Assembly: GCF_000001735.4 (NCBI RefSeq)
Contig: NC_003074.8
Span: 20,529,261-20,593,260 of the forward strand
Direction of reading: 5' to 3'
Source of the DNA: Arabidopsis thaliana
Lineage: Eukaryota; Streptophyta; Magnoliopsida; Brassicales; Brassicaceae
DNA: 64,000 nt
The position numbers and the translations under genes are program-made. Within the stretch, counting starts at the first letter, position 1; the number at the start of each line of letters is the position of its first letter. Below are positions 52,866 through 64,000 of this stretch, piece after piece. The notes under the pieces are model-generated. The model was not told the origin of the DNA. It ran no database searches and saw only the letters and a program-made list of their open reading frames with translations.

Positions 52866-52958
52866 GTAAGTGTGGAAACCAATATACTATTATGTTGTTA
52901 TGCAATACTAATTTTGTTTTCTCAGACATTTGATGAATTTTTGTCTTTGTTTTTGCAG
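52866..52958 (+). other. 3' UTR intron of REBELOTE
   Basis: A donor (GAG|GTAAGT) starts two bases after the stop codon, and an acceptor TTTTGCAG ends at 52958, with a second AG three bases later. Splicing would not alter the protein. The exon junction lies right after the stop, too close to trigger nonsense-mediated decay by the usual 50-base rule. Confidence 0.5.
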
Positions 52959-55196
52959 CAGTGATTGCACCAAAGCAGATTCCCATGGAACATCTCAAAT
53001 GTTTGTTCACCATTTTTGCTGTCGTTTATTTATTCTTAGTGTTGGCTTTCATGAATTATTTTCGAAAAGATCTACAAATACATTTTATGCAAAACTTTGG
53101 TGTAATGAAAAAAGGAGAAATTTTCGAGAAAAACAAATGTTTCTATATTCGATGTTGTAGTGTTTTAGTAAAAAGTAGTAGACGTGTTATTCTGTCTCTC
53201 GGAAAGAATGTTGGGAAAACTAAGCTTTACTTCTTTTAATTCCAAAATTTAGCGGTTTCATAAATTTAATGAATACAGTTCGATTTAGGATGTAACTGAT
53301 ACTATACAAAACACTATCAACTATTTGACATTTTGTGATATAGCAAGCGAGAGTTGCGTATTTCTATTTTAAGTTAGACTGATGTGAAAGATTTCTAAAT
53401 TTCAAATGTACATGATATTGGATTAATACATAAGAAAACAGCTTTTTAACAAAAACAATCCAAGGGTCTATTGTGGCGAGACGTTGTTGTCACATCGATT
53501 CTAATATTATTGAACAACTTAATTATTAAGATTTTGTTATGCTTTTGGATATATTTTTACACTGTAGATAAGAATTATTATGATAAAATAAAATTAATCG
53601 ACTCCTTTTAAATAACGCAGTCTCTGACGAGATTCTTCGGCAAATTTAAAGCACGGTGGGTTTCCTATCTCACGACGAGATAAGATTGATTTCCTATATT
53701 TTAACTTTGTGTGCAAGACTACCATTCTTCTTCCTATTGGCTCCTATTTTTTGTTTGATTTTTCTTCTTTTCAAATCACCAAACTGTACGTATGAGCAAA
53801 ATACTATAACAACAAGAATCAATAATATGTGGTTAATGAGATCAAGGAATCAAATTAGGAAGAGAAGTTGGCTATATATCTTTCTGTTGGATCAATTATT
53901 ATCCAATGATATTACTAAGCCATGGTGTCGGTTTATGTTTTCACACGAAGAGTTTTGATGTATTTCACAAAACAATATCTGTGGTCCAACGCAGTTAGAG
54001 GATCTTATTATCAAAACAAAATCCATAACAACACATTCAAGAAGAAAATATGAAAAAGAACTCTAGCAAAAGTGGAGATGAAACGTAACTATATATGGAT
54101 CACAATGATTTAAGCAAACATTGGTGAAAGAAAAAAATATGGAGAAACCAAGTACGTTTTTACTCGTACTTTTGAAAAGTTAAAAATTCATACGAAAAAC
54201 ATACATACTTTAAAGTTAAAAAACATTCGTCTGCTATTAGAAAAAGATGGTAGTATGATAATTGAAATAAAAAATAAAAGAAAAACTACAGTAGACGTAA
54301 TAATATGTCATCTTGTGATGTAATTTATTGATTTTGGGAAGAAATTTAAAGCAGTTGGGTGAAGGAGTTGGAGAGGAGGGGAAAAGAGGTATACGAGGAG
54401 ACAGAGGAAGAGGCTGAGAGTGCCCAAAAGGGTTTGCCAAATGAAGAAAGCTAATAAGAATAGACTATATATGTTCAGAGCAATAATTAACTCTATAGTT
54501 ATAACTCTCACTTTCTCTTTCTTTTTTCGTTTCTTCTTGTAAATTGTCAGCGAAATTTAAGGGCTACGAAGTACCCTCTTACAATCATTAATTTCGACAA
54601 CCAGTCGTTTTTATCTCTCTCTCTCCAAGCATTTAGTGTGTCATAAGACTCATGATTCACTTTGTATTTGTAGAGACGAGCTTAGATAGTTAGATCAATC
54701 TCATAAACCCTCTATCATTTATATTTCTCGGCAAGTACCAAAATTCTACTTGAAAATGGACAAAGCCATTTCCCAAAAGAAATTGTTTTGTTAGGGTTAT
54801 GTGTGTTATCCTAAGCTTTTTCTTTTTGTTGTCATCGCATAATATAGGCTCCCATCACTTTAGATTTATAAATATAAAAAATACTAAGCTACTAGGGATA
54901 TGTGGGAATAACACGTGTTTTTACAACTAATACCCTTTTTTAGTAAGTGCGTCTAGTACATCGATCATGGTTTTTGATTGAGAAAAAAACATTAGAAATC
55001 AATTACGAATATATATTAAACGTTCAACATTGTTATGAACTAATACGTTTAGCAATACTTTTACAAAAAAACTTTCAAAATATTTGAGACTCTAGCTAGT
55101 GTTTGTATCTATACCATAGGGTATGATATAGTTAGTCTTTTTCTATATGCATTTGTATATCATTAATGAATAATGAAAAGGGTTTGTAGAATATAC
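52959..55196. other. Intergenic region after REBELOTE
   Basis: REBELOTE 3' UTR, then AT-rich DNA. Several frames of 60-100 codons contain long runs of Phe/Lys/Ile and no family motif. Nothing else was recognised. Confidence 0.5.
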
Positions 55197-56328
55197 GAAA
55201 AGCTTAACCTTTTTTTTTTTTTTTCGTCTGAATTTTTCCATTAGATAATACGATTGAAAGATATAAGGTAAGATGCGTTTTTGGAATATAAAGCCGGCAA
55301 GAGATAATCTCTTCCAGAAACAAAGCCGGCGGAAAACGAGTAAATCCCCGGAAACTAAGCTCAAACAAGGGAAGCATAAGATAGAAACAGAAACAAGACT
55401 AAAAATAACTCCAAAGATAAAGACTTGCCAACACAAAGCTCCCTTGAACCAAATGATCAAAGCCAAACACTAAACACATCTAGCGAAACCTCCTATAGTG
55501 AAGCAATACTACCTTTCACAACCAAGTGAACCTAAGCTACTATTCCGGCAAGAGAGAATCAAGGCAAAGCAAATCAATTCCCCTACTACTCCCGAAAACG
55601 GCGATATCGACTCAGCGACAATTTAACGCCTCGTTAGAAGCCTTTGAACCGACCAAACCTCGATCAGGTCTTAACTGTAGAAACAAGGAGCGAAACAAAT
55701 CTTCAACCGGATGAAACCAATCTCAAAAGAGAGCAGCACAAGATCGAACCGGGAAGAAACCATAAAGACCACCACTAGAACCAGGGAGCACGAGTAAACA
55801 AGTCGAACAACCAAATAGAGATCAAGCTAGTCACCAGAACCGTTCAAATAACCAAAACACATGAACACAAAGAGGAAGCATGAGAGACGAGGGAGGGACC
55901 GAGGTACCGAGAACGGAGCCGTTGTTGCTCAGATCCAGTGAAGGAAGAAGGCCAGAGCCTCCTCCGGTGCTCCCAATGCAATGAAACACGTGACCAGAGA
56001 CAAAACGAAGATCCACACCATGAGGCAGAGGCGAGAACGACGACTCCATCTTCACCATCTACCTTAAGGCATGTCAATTTCGGTCTCATAGAACCAAACC
56101 TCGATAGATTTGAGATTCGATACAACCCAATCCACCTCGCCGAAATCACCACGCTTCACAGCCGAAGAAAGCAATGACAAGAAATAAGAGAGGGGACCGA
56201 CGCTGGCGCTTTAGGAGCCACCACGCGCCGGTCAGATCTAGCCAAGACGGTAAGTTGAAGAAGAGCGGCGATTAGGTTTTAGAGAGTGAAAGTCGAGGAA
56301 TTAGTGTGTATTCACAAAAATCTTAACC
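55197..56328 (-). mobile_element. Sadhu-like non-coding retroposon with TSDs
   Basis: Read on the minus strand, a GC-richer non-coding segment of about 1.1 kb runs from 56315 to a 15-base poly(A) tail at 55224-55210. It is flanked by direct repeats: 56316-56328 (AAAAATCTTAACC on the plus strand) and 55197-55209 (GAAAAGCTTAACC), 11 of 13 identical. This is the structure of a retroposon inserted by target-primed reverse transcription. Length, poly(A) tail and lack of a long frame fit the Arabidopsis Sadhu family (about 0.9-1.1 kb), whose copies are often silenced by DNA methylation. I recognise the structure, but the family name is from memory of size and style, not alignment. A processed pseudogene of an unknown transcript is the alternative. 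Confidence 0.6.
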
Positions 56329-58460
56329 TAGTAGTCATTTCTTGCCAAAAAAAAGGAATAAAAAACAAGAAAGAGCTAAAGCAACAACAAAATCATTTGG
56401 GATTGTTGTTATTCATTAGTGAGCCAACTTTGCATTAGGCCACCAATATGCTATAGTTACGGATTTATGGTATAGTTATAGAAAACAATACGGAAATATT
56501 GGTGGTGTACACATAATGACATGAAGAGACGGATGTGACAATAAAAAATTAAAAAGAAATAAAAAGGTCCCGTACGAGGAGGAGTAGTAGGCTCTTTGGC
56601 TCCACTTCTCATTGTATCCGTACCATATGGCATATGCAGCCACGTCAATGTCCCATCTTCTCTATCTTCGTGTTTCTTCTTTCTTTTTTTTACTCTTTCT
56701 ATTCTTCAACTTGGTACGTTGCAACTCGCACTGATATTTTTATAAAAATCTCTACAATAATATAAAATTTTCATTTGTGGGCAACACTAGGGTTTTGTGC
56801 CAATACCAATCCTCGTTTCTCACCCATATTTCTCTGACAGTACACGAGTTTATGGTATACTAAGCAATGATCTGGAGTTATGCAATTGTTAAAGCTATAT
56901 TCCCATATTTGTTTGTGTATAGCTGAACTATTAGACGAGTCCATATCTCAGGGATCATTATGTATGTATATTTAATGAAAATTAATTAGCCTACAGGGCT
57001 CAACCAACTAATTATCTGACGTATTATGGTTTAATTCTTTTTTGTCATCATTAGAGAAATTGAACCTGCAGGAGAATCCCTTAAATACCAAAACACCAAA
57101 TATAATGCCACTACATAAGGCAAGTTGTTTGAGCTATCGCTCCATTTAGCGCTAAGTTGGCAAACAAAGGAAAGTGTCCACACCAATTTGTAAAAACTAA
57201 TTGCTAAATGTTTTTCCTATGACCATAATTTACATAGATATTCAACATTTGATCAATATTTATATATATACATGAAAAATTGTAGAGTGTAAATCACATT
57301 GTTTCAAGTCCGATTAATTAATACTTACCAAAAAAAAAAGTCCGACTAATTAATAAAGATTAAATTTATTGCATCTATGTCCCTAGTCTTTTTAAATAAG
57401 TACTAACTTTTTGCAATACAATTCTCCTAAATCAGCAAGTTCCAAAAAATTGCGTAGGCAGGATCACAAATGAGACGCCGATATAATAGGTCTTTGGAAG
57501 CTTTCAGCACAACAGTAAGCCTAATGACAAGGGATCTCATACGATCCGACGAAATCGATTAGTTTTTAAATGAAGTCAAATATGCACATTATTTTTTATG
57601 TGTTAGAGTGATTCTACAAAACTGTTTGATTAATTATAGCAGGAGACATCAGATGAAGATATTAAATAGCTGAGGAACTCACTGAATTATTCAGAAATTT
57701 CAATTTGCTTGAACTAACAGGCTTTATATATGCGAAAAAATGTTTCAGGCCTTTTAATTTTTATTATAGGTATGATATGATATGACACAAATTAAAGTTG
57801 GTGACTATTGCATAATTTGTCGTCTAACGGATAGCCAAGAGAGTAGTCTTTTCTTTCTTCATCAAATATGGGATATATACAAATTAAAGCTCTCGAATAT
57901 ATAATTCTGTTAAGTGTTGTTTATTTGGATATTGGCTTAAGATAAGTTGTAGGTAAAAAGCGCCATTCGATGAGACCAAATAGCAAAGATGATCACTTTT
58001 TAGAAAAACGAAAAAGGACCAATAAAACATGAAAATGTGAAAACCCCCAAAAAGTTTTTCAAACACTCAATAATTAAATATGAAGAAAAAAAAGAAAAGA
58101 GAGAGACAGAGAAGCAGAAACGGTAAGAGGAGGGACCAAAAGAAAGGAAACGTCTGAAGAAAACCCTAAACCCTAAATGGTGACGAGTGATAGAGAGAGA
58201 GATGAAGGAGCTGTCAAATGTGTCAATTCCATCGATCCACAAAACTTAATGCTTGTGGGCTACGCAACGCATCTCTCTGCTCTCTTCGTTTTTTAACACT
58301 CTTGCTTGCTCCATTAATTTACTCTATCTTCAATTCCTTTCTCTTTTTATCCCTCAGATTTGCCTTTTTAATTAATTATGGCCACAGTGAGTGTTAATGA
58401 GCTTTGGTATATTTGGTATCTTCGATTACGATGTGCAACTGTTTCCCTAATCTCTCTCCC
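56329..58460. other. Intergenic region upstream of MIR172D
   Basis: AT-rich DNA with no coding frame. The right end (58085-58200) is purine-rich with GAGAGA motifs and carries a double telomere-type repeat (AAACCCTAAACCCTAAA, 58161-58177). CT-rich sequence begins at about 58459. This is probably the MIR172D distal promoter. Confidence 0.5.
58161..58177 (+). promoter_or_regulatory. Double telo-box upstream of MIR172D
   Basis: AAACCCTAAACCCTAAA is two and a half plant telomere repeats in the interior of the chromosome. Neighbouring sequence has GAGAGAGA runs at 58099-58112 and 58192-58202 and a CTCTCT tract at 58459-58480. Telo-boxes and GA motifs together can recruit Polycomb through TRB and BPC proteins. 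Confidence 0.55.
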
Positions 58461-58521
58461 TCTCTCTCTCTCTCTCTAATATTCAAGAAAATCTCAACCG
58501 TTGATCTCTTTCTCTTTCTTC

Positions 58522-58529
58522 TATTTAAA
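58522..58529 (+). promoter_or_regulatory. TATA-like box of MIR172D
   Basis: TATTTAAA lies about 120 bases before the hairpin and after a pyrimidine-rich tract, in the position expected for a Pol II miRNA promoter. Confidence 0.4.
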
Positions 58530-58643
58530 CACTTTACCCTTTCCTACTTTCTTCACCCTAAATCTCTTCCTCTCCTTCAGATCTCTTTAGTCTTTACTAT
58601 TAGGGTTAGCATGTTGATGACTTCAGATTCTGAAGTTAGTGGC

Positions 58644-58767
58644 AGTCATTGTTTGCTATTGCAACATCTTCAAGATTCAGAAATCAGATTCTCTTATGGG
58701 TTTTCTTTTGAGCCTTTATTTTTTGGTTTGAGAATCTTGATGATGCTGCAGCGGCAATTAAATGGCT
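58644..58767 (+). ncRNA. MIR172D: miR172d precursor hairpin
   Basis: The mature 21-mer occupies 58731-58751 (AGAATCTTGA then TGATGCTGCAG), the miR172c/d sequence. The star strand is at 58661-58681 (GCAACATCTTCAAGATTCAGA, less the last base) on the 5' arm. The arms pair well below the duplex (AGTCATTGTTTGCTATT against AATTAAATGGCT). The loop is about 49 bases. miR172 represses AP2-type transcription factors (AP2, TOE1-3, SMZ, SNZ) and so promotes flowering and sets floral organ identity. Transcribed by RNA polymerase II. AT3G55512 by gene order. Confidence 0.95.
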
Positions 58768-61530
58768 TACTTATCTAGGGTCTTTTTTTCCATTTTCATC
58801 ATGTGGTTAATCAGAAATCCAGATCCTCATATGTAGAATCCTCCGATATGATAACTTGAGGTGAAACTTATTTCACAGGTATGCATATGATTATATATAT
58901 ATAAGCACACATATATATATAATAGATTTGTGTGTGTATAAACATATTTGTGGACAAAACGATGATGAATGATTTGAAAAACGAATATGTATATACTACT
59001 CTCAATTGATTAAGTGAACCCTTGCTTATAGATCTTTTTTTTTTTAAAAAAACTTTTTGCTGCACGATGGATAGATCCTGAAAATTTCCAAAAAGGTTTT
59101 AGGGTTTTCTTTCTAACGACAAAGTATATAAGACCTGTTTCTGTAGACTCAAGGTGATTCATAAATGCATAAATTTGATTTATATAATAATGACTGAAAG
59201 GGTTTGGAGGAATTGGACATATGTATGAAGGAGCATGTATATGTCTGTTGTTTTATGTTCGGTTACATCTGGTTATGTCTCTTCTCTTTGTCCACTGGTT
59301 AATCAAATGACTCATCTTCATGTGAAACCAAACCCCTTGTTTTTCGTGTCCATGTTTCTTTATGTATGTGATTAGATCTCTATATATGTTTCTCTAATGT
59401 AGTAGATGATGATGTGATGTATGTGACAGGTTTGTATAATTCTTATAAGAGTTCTCGACTTTGGATCTATACATATATTTCGAATTTGATTCCTAAATCG
59501 GATTTGAGAAGAATCTCATTTCTTTTTCTTGTTTTTTATTTCTTATTGTTTTGTTTAGGGTCTTAAATCTGAATCTAAATGTAGTAGTGCCAACTCGAAC
59601 TATGATCTACCTGAATCTGTATATGAAATCGAAATTTTACATATGAGAAAGGTTTATATATGAGAAAGAGATTAGTTTGTGTACGTTGCTTGTTGTGCAG
59701 TTGTTCTCTGCTGCAAAGATTCGCTCATGTATTTGTATTAACATTTAAGATCTACTAAGAATTTTTAATAACATGGATACCATTTTATTGATGGAAAAGT
59801 CCACATCTACGTAAAAACAAAACTGTGTGTGGGTAATCTTGATTTTCAAAGATTTATACAGATGAGAATTCTAATTAAATCAAACTTGCTTCCTAATTAT
59901 AAACGTTTGATCTCACTGATGTGTGAATTTCTGATATGTGGACTTGGATAAAAATTACAACACCAAAAGGTTTTAGTTTGTTTTGTCGAGCATATGCATG
60001 ATGAGTTACTCCAAACATGAAGCAAGTGATGAAGGTTTGAGTCATGGATCCTTTTTTCAATATTCCAAACAAATGAGTTTATCTACAAATAATCATCAAT
60101 GGAATGGTTGGCTAAGATGTAAAATAATACTAGAAGGTCAAAAACTTGGATAAAAATTAATTCAGACTACCCAAATTATAGTTAGGTTTGAAAACGCGTT
60201 TTTATCCGATATGGGTCTAACGTCAAAATTGGGGCTTAATTACTAAACTAAGCAATTTTGCAAGATTATCATTAGTACGAGTTTTTGGGCCGGTTATGCT
60301 GTTAAAGTTTGGGTGGTCTGTGAATTCGTTTATTGTAATTTAAAGTGTGCGTTTTAAGTTGCAAACGTCGACCTTAGTGATATCGTAAGATGTAAAGACT
60401 TTCGTTGTGAATGGTGGTATCATTATTTAGACGTTGTTAAACTTTTCTAAAGGTAATGTTACGCACATTTGGAATCTTAGGGATTTAATCTGGTGATTGG
60501 TCGTTTAATTTTATGCTTATCCCAATTAATAGCATTGGACAATTAAGGCCTTTGTAAATTTGGGCCTTTAATTTTGGGCCTCAACTATCGGTGTATGCAC
60601 ATACTACTATTTTTCTTAACCCTCGGTCCTCCACTCCTCCTAAGACACTTTTGCTAATCAAAATAGTTTTTGTTGAGTTCACTACTTTAATCTACGAAAA
60701 TCTAGTGACCCAGGGGCTAGGTTAAATTGGAGACTCGTACGATACTCGTGAGATAATTAGTAATGGTTAGCATCTATGAAGTATACAGTAAGAGATTCGG
60801 ATTAGTGACTTAGTGTTATTGGTGATTGTCATCCTGATCACAATGATTGGAACAAGATTTGGTGTTTGACTAATATGGATTTTCTATAGATACGTCTCTG
60901 CTTTTTATATTCAATGCAACTGTTAAGCGATAATGACTTCTGAAAATTACAAGAATATAAATCATCAATACGATTACGAAATTAATCCGAGTGTACCAAT
61001 ATTCTTATATAAGTCTTAGTTTTTTTTTGGACCTCTGTTTTTTCTTGTCCTTATGTTGTGGAGTGAATATGACTGTTGTTGGTGGAATAATGAATTTGTA
61101 CTGAGAAAGCAAATAAACAGTTACAGTTGCAGAGAAAAAGGTCAGTGAGAGTTTAGATTTGCTTTGATGCCTTTAAAATCTCTCTTTTTCCGCTTAAGCT
61201 TTTCCTATTTTCTGACTTCTGTAGTACTGTACCCGTTTTTTTTTTTTTTTGTTTCTTTGGATTTTTAACTTTTCACATTTGTTTTTTGCATGTTTAGTTT
61301 TTTTTTGGTTAAATTTTTTACTACGTGAGTTATTGAGGTTTTCAGCAATAGGTGCCTCTAAATAATCCCATATTTTTAAAAAACAAGACTATATTTTTGG
61401 GGAAATAAAGTTAGCGTTTAATATTCAAATGAAAGCTCATTACTTAGTGTTATTTTAATTGTTCTTTCTAGTCAAACCGTTTTTTTGTTTGTTTTGTGTG
61501 TGTTCAAAAGGATATTTAACTGTTAACCAT
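58768..61530. other. Intergenic region between MIR172D and RTFL8
   Basis: The first few hundred bases are probably the 3' part of the MIR172D primary transcript. The rest is AT-rich with short T tracts (for example 61239-61250). I see no further hairpin of miRNA quality, tRNA or coding frame. Confidence 0.5.
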
Positions 61531-61537
61531 TATAAAT
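61531..61537 (+). promoter_or_regulatory. TATA box of RTFL8
   Basis: TATAAAT lies 126 bases before the start codon. Its position shows that the open sequence upstream of the ATG in the same frame is leader and not protein. Confidence 0.55.
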
Positions 61538-61662
61538 GCGGAAGTACCCCCTACACTCTTTTCCTTAACTCTCTCTTTAACTTTGCTGAATCCCATATTC
61601 GAGAAAACTCTCAAATCCATCAGTCTCCTAGCAAGATCAGAAGTCTAAGAATCTTCAGGCAA

Positions 61663-61902
61663 ATGTCTCGACTGAGAAACTCGGCACAGTTGCAGCTATC
61701 GAAAAAGGAAAGTCTTGGAGACAACGGAGGCGCGTTGAACACCACGCGTTCCTCTAGACAGAAACAGGGGAAATACGGTTTCACGAGGAAGTGTGGGAGA
61801 TTGGTGAAAGAACAAAGAGCTCGCTTTTACATCATGAGGAGATGCGTCGTTATGCTTATTTGCTGGACTGATCATAATAATAACAACTCTGACCACTCCT
61901 AA
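61663..61902 (+). CDS. RTFL8: DVL/ROTUNDIFOLIA-like small peptide
   Basis: Plant-specific small protein family. Overexpression of its members shortens leaves, inflorescences or fruits by limiting cell proliferation along the long axis. Single exon, 79 residues. The conserved RTF domain covers residues 43-69 (KCGRLVKEQRARFYIMRRC then VVMLICW) near the C-terminus. The N-terminal half is Ser/Arg/Gln-rich and not conserved in the family. There is no signal peptide, although the domain's hydrophobic stretch has been linked to plasma-membrane association. The ATG at 61663 is the first in-frame ATG downstream of the TATA box. The frame is open further upstream but has no ATG there. AT3G55515 by position. 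Confidence 0.93.
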   Translation: MSRLRNSAQLQLSKKESLGDNGGALNTTRSSRQKQGKYGFTRKCGRLVKEQRARFYIMRRCVVMLICWTDHNNNNSDHS

Positions 61903-64000
61903 ATCAACGTCAAAACCCTATCTTTCTCTTCTTTTTCTTGCTTCTGTTTTGAACTTTATTTTAAGAGTAGATTAGACACAAAATGTACATAAATGATTCT
62001 ACTTCTGGTTGTAATTTAGATTTGAATGTTTGTGTTTGTGTTTGCTTTTGGTCATCACTCATCAGTTTCAGTGTATGCACTTGAACATGTAGAGGATAGA
62101 AAGCAATTAGTATAAAATGGTGAATTAGATTCGTTTTTCTTATTATTGTCTTACGCCGATATGTTCAGATCACGAGTTATGACTTAAATGTGTCAAGACT
62201 AGAGTAAAGATTATTAAAATATAATCAAAAGGGTTCAAATCTAAAAAAAATCAAATGTGATTAGGATTTTCGAACATCATTGAAGTCAATGGACAATTAT
62301 GGTAACTTCGAAATGTTCTAAAAGAATAATGTTGTTATACTATAGTGGATTGAACATGCGAAGTATAAAAGATTATCTTTTTAAAGTAATACAATTCAAA
62401 GAATCTTCTTCTTTTTAGCCAGAAACAAAGATTAGCTTACATAAATATGAAGACACTTATTTTATACAATGGATTATGCTCTGGATTACGTAGTCCAACA
62501 TTACATGAAATAGCTGCCTCTTAAATACTACAAGAAGAAATATTTTAAACAAGAACACATATTCAGATTTATAAAACCACTACGTAATATTTGGTCCCGC
62601 AATTTCCATTGTAATCACTATGACCAGATTAATTATTGTTCTTAATAGGCTAATAGCTACAATAAATAAATGATTAAATAAACAGAGCTGGTGCTAGAAC
62701 GATGGAGTTTCTTTAAGAAAGAATGTCACTACTGCTAGAGTCCTCCCCATCGAGCTACTGCTGAAGAAGTGATGATATTTTATAGAAAATATGTTTCTAG
62801 ATAGTTCTCATCAACTTATTTGTTTACATAGAGGTATTTTATTGTTTTTTTTTTCACTTACAAGTGCAAGGCAACTATCGCGTTCAATGATATTTTCCAG
62901 TAGCACAACAATTTTGGGATTCGCATTTGGGAGGCTAGATTGAAAAGAATGATTGGTACTTTAAACTATATGTTTTCGTCATCCGATTAAGTGATTTTTG
63001 GTTTAGCAGTTTCTTTAGAAGAGAATTATCTAGTTCGAGTCCACCTAGAGGACCCGGTATTCTTAAAAGGAATATATTAATTAAAGAATGATCCCATGTC
63101 TACAAAAATTAGGACTTAGATCTGAATTTCTCGAACTTTTTTAAAAAAACATGTGAATACCTTTTACATTTGTCATTTATACATGATACAATCGAAAAAA
63201 TAAATTATGTAGGTGTATATTTGAGTGTGTTGGAATCTTTTCTCTTTGTTCCTTTGTACTACATTATTCGTGTTTTTCTAATCGTCGAGTTTCTCGATGT
63301 AGCTATTGTTTTACTTTTGATACTTAGCTTTGTGGTGACATTACGATTAATTAGTAGGTTTTCAAAAAATTTAGGTTTTTTAACGTTTGACCTTCAATGA
63401 TCTCTTTTTTTTTTTTTAATTAAGAATCTTTCAATTATTCTGGCAATGATTATACAGATGAATTTTGGGTGTTCTATATATATATATGACCACTATCTCA
63501 ACATATCTGCTCACATCAGTTTTTGAATTATGTACAACTACCATCCTAAATTATATTTTTGTTATTCATGTATATAGCACACCACATACAAGTTTGGGAC
63601 TAATCAAGTTTGACAAGAAGGGTTTAAATATTCAAGTCATGTCGTTATTTATAGTCTACAAATTTTATGGATTATACCTACACCTCTCTATGAAGAAATT
63701 GGCTGCCTTTAAACATATAGAGATTCAAATGGGTCCGATTTAATTTTCCTATTAAAATTTTCAATATATGGTGGATGTTTGATCATTGCGACGGTGAATA
63801 ACACTTTTTTCCTAAATTGTGTATACTTAAGAAAAGAGTAATGGCGGCATTGAACAATTATAAAAAAGATAGTATATAATAAGTATATTTCAATTCCACT
63901 ATGTATAAAGAGACAAATTAAAATAGTTTAGTCACTGATTGGAAAACTAGACTTTATGAGCCATCCCCCACAAATCGGAAGGGATCTATGATAAATGATT
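61903..64000. other. Intergenic region at the right edge
   Basis: RTFL8 3' UTR followed by AT-rich DNA to the window end. Frames of 60-92 codons at 63170-63743 are rich in Leu/Ile/Phe and look like chance. No gene, RNA or repeat recognised. Confidence 0.55.

Noticed and set aside
55831..56152. Overlapping 75- and 102-codon minus-strand frames inside the retroposon
   Set aside because: Neither resembles reverse transcriptase or any known protein, and they overlap in different frames. Sadhu-type elements are non-coding.
58621..58635. Perfect palindrome CTTCAGATTCTGAAG just before the miR172d hairpin
   Set aside because: Too short to be an RNA gene, and it lies outside the paired arms of the precursor. 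Probably coincidental.
61459..61662. 68 open codons upstream of RTFL8 in the same frame
   Set aside because: There is no ATG in this stretch and the TATA box at 61531 lies inside it, so most of it is promoter or leader.

Overview
The window is nuclear DNA of a crucifer and almost certainly Arabidopsis thaliana chromosome 3, around the AT3G55380-AT3G55515 interval. The evidence is compact genes with many short GT-AG introns, AT-rich intergenic DNA, plant-only families (CASP-like, GH17-X8 glucanase, alpha-expansin, BIK1-like kinase, DVL/RTFL peptide) and a miR172 hairpin. Gene names come from recognising the proteins and their order. No database search was run. There is no sign of bacterial, viral or organellar DNA.

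Layout: 1-2259 is intergenic. UBC14 (2260-3635, +) is followed by a CASP-like membrane protein (5525-6360, +) and the organellar methionyl-tRNA synthetase OVA1 (6549-9739, -). At 9960-12000 there is a repeat-rich patch that holds a decayed protein-kinase pseudogene and an inverted-repeat pair. Then come the E1 subunit of 2-oxoglutarate dehydrogenase (12637-16468, +), an unrecognised lysine-rich protein (18660-19310, +), a GH17 beta-1,3-glucanase with an X8 domain (20546-22744, -), cytosolic triosephosphate isomerase (24534-26818, +), the receptor-like cytoplasmic kinase PBL1 (28869-30703, +), the SR splicing factor SCL30 (31764-34242, +), a small C2-domain protein (35096-36832, +), the AP-3 beta adaptin PAT2 (37112-41911, -), the GINS subunit PSF3 (42911-44155, -), expansin EXPA16 (45813-46842, -) and the NOC2-like protein REBELOTE (49972-52864, +).

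The last 11 kb is gene-poor. It holds a Sadhu-like retroposon (55210-56315, minus-oriented, with target-site duplications), the MIR172D hairpin (58644-58767, +) and the small peptide gene RTFL8 (61663-61902, +).

The genes do not form a pathway. They are independently regulated genes for ubiquitin conjugation, organellar translation, the TCA cycle, glycolysis, immunity, splicing, vacuolar sorting, DNA replication, cell-wall loosening, ribosome biogenesis and developmental timing. Exon boundaries were read by hand from splice sites and reading-frame continuity. Every multi-exon coding sequence closes in frame, and most give a length I recognise for the family.

The most interesting non-coding signals are a 33-bp GAAG-rich tandem repeat in the long second coding-region intron of SCL30 (possible splicing self-regulation), the Sadhu-like element, the kinase pseudogene, perfect inverted TGGGCY pairs in three housekeeping promoters, and a telomere-motif plus GA-repeat cluster upstream of MIR172D.
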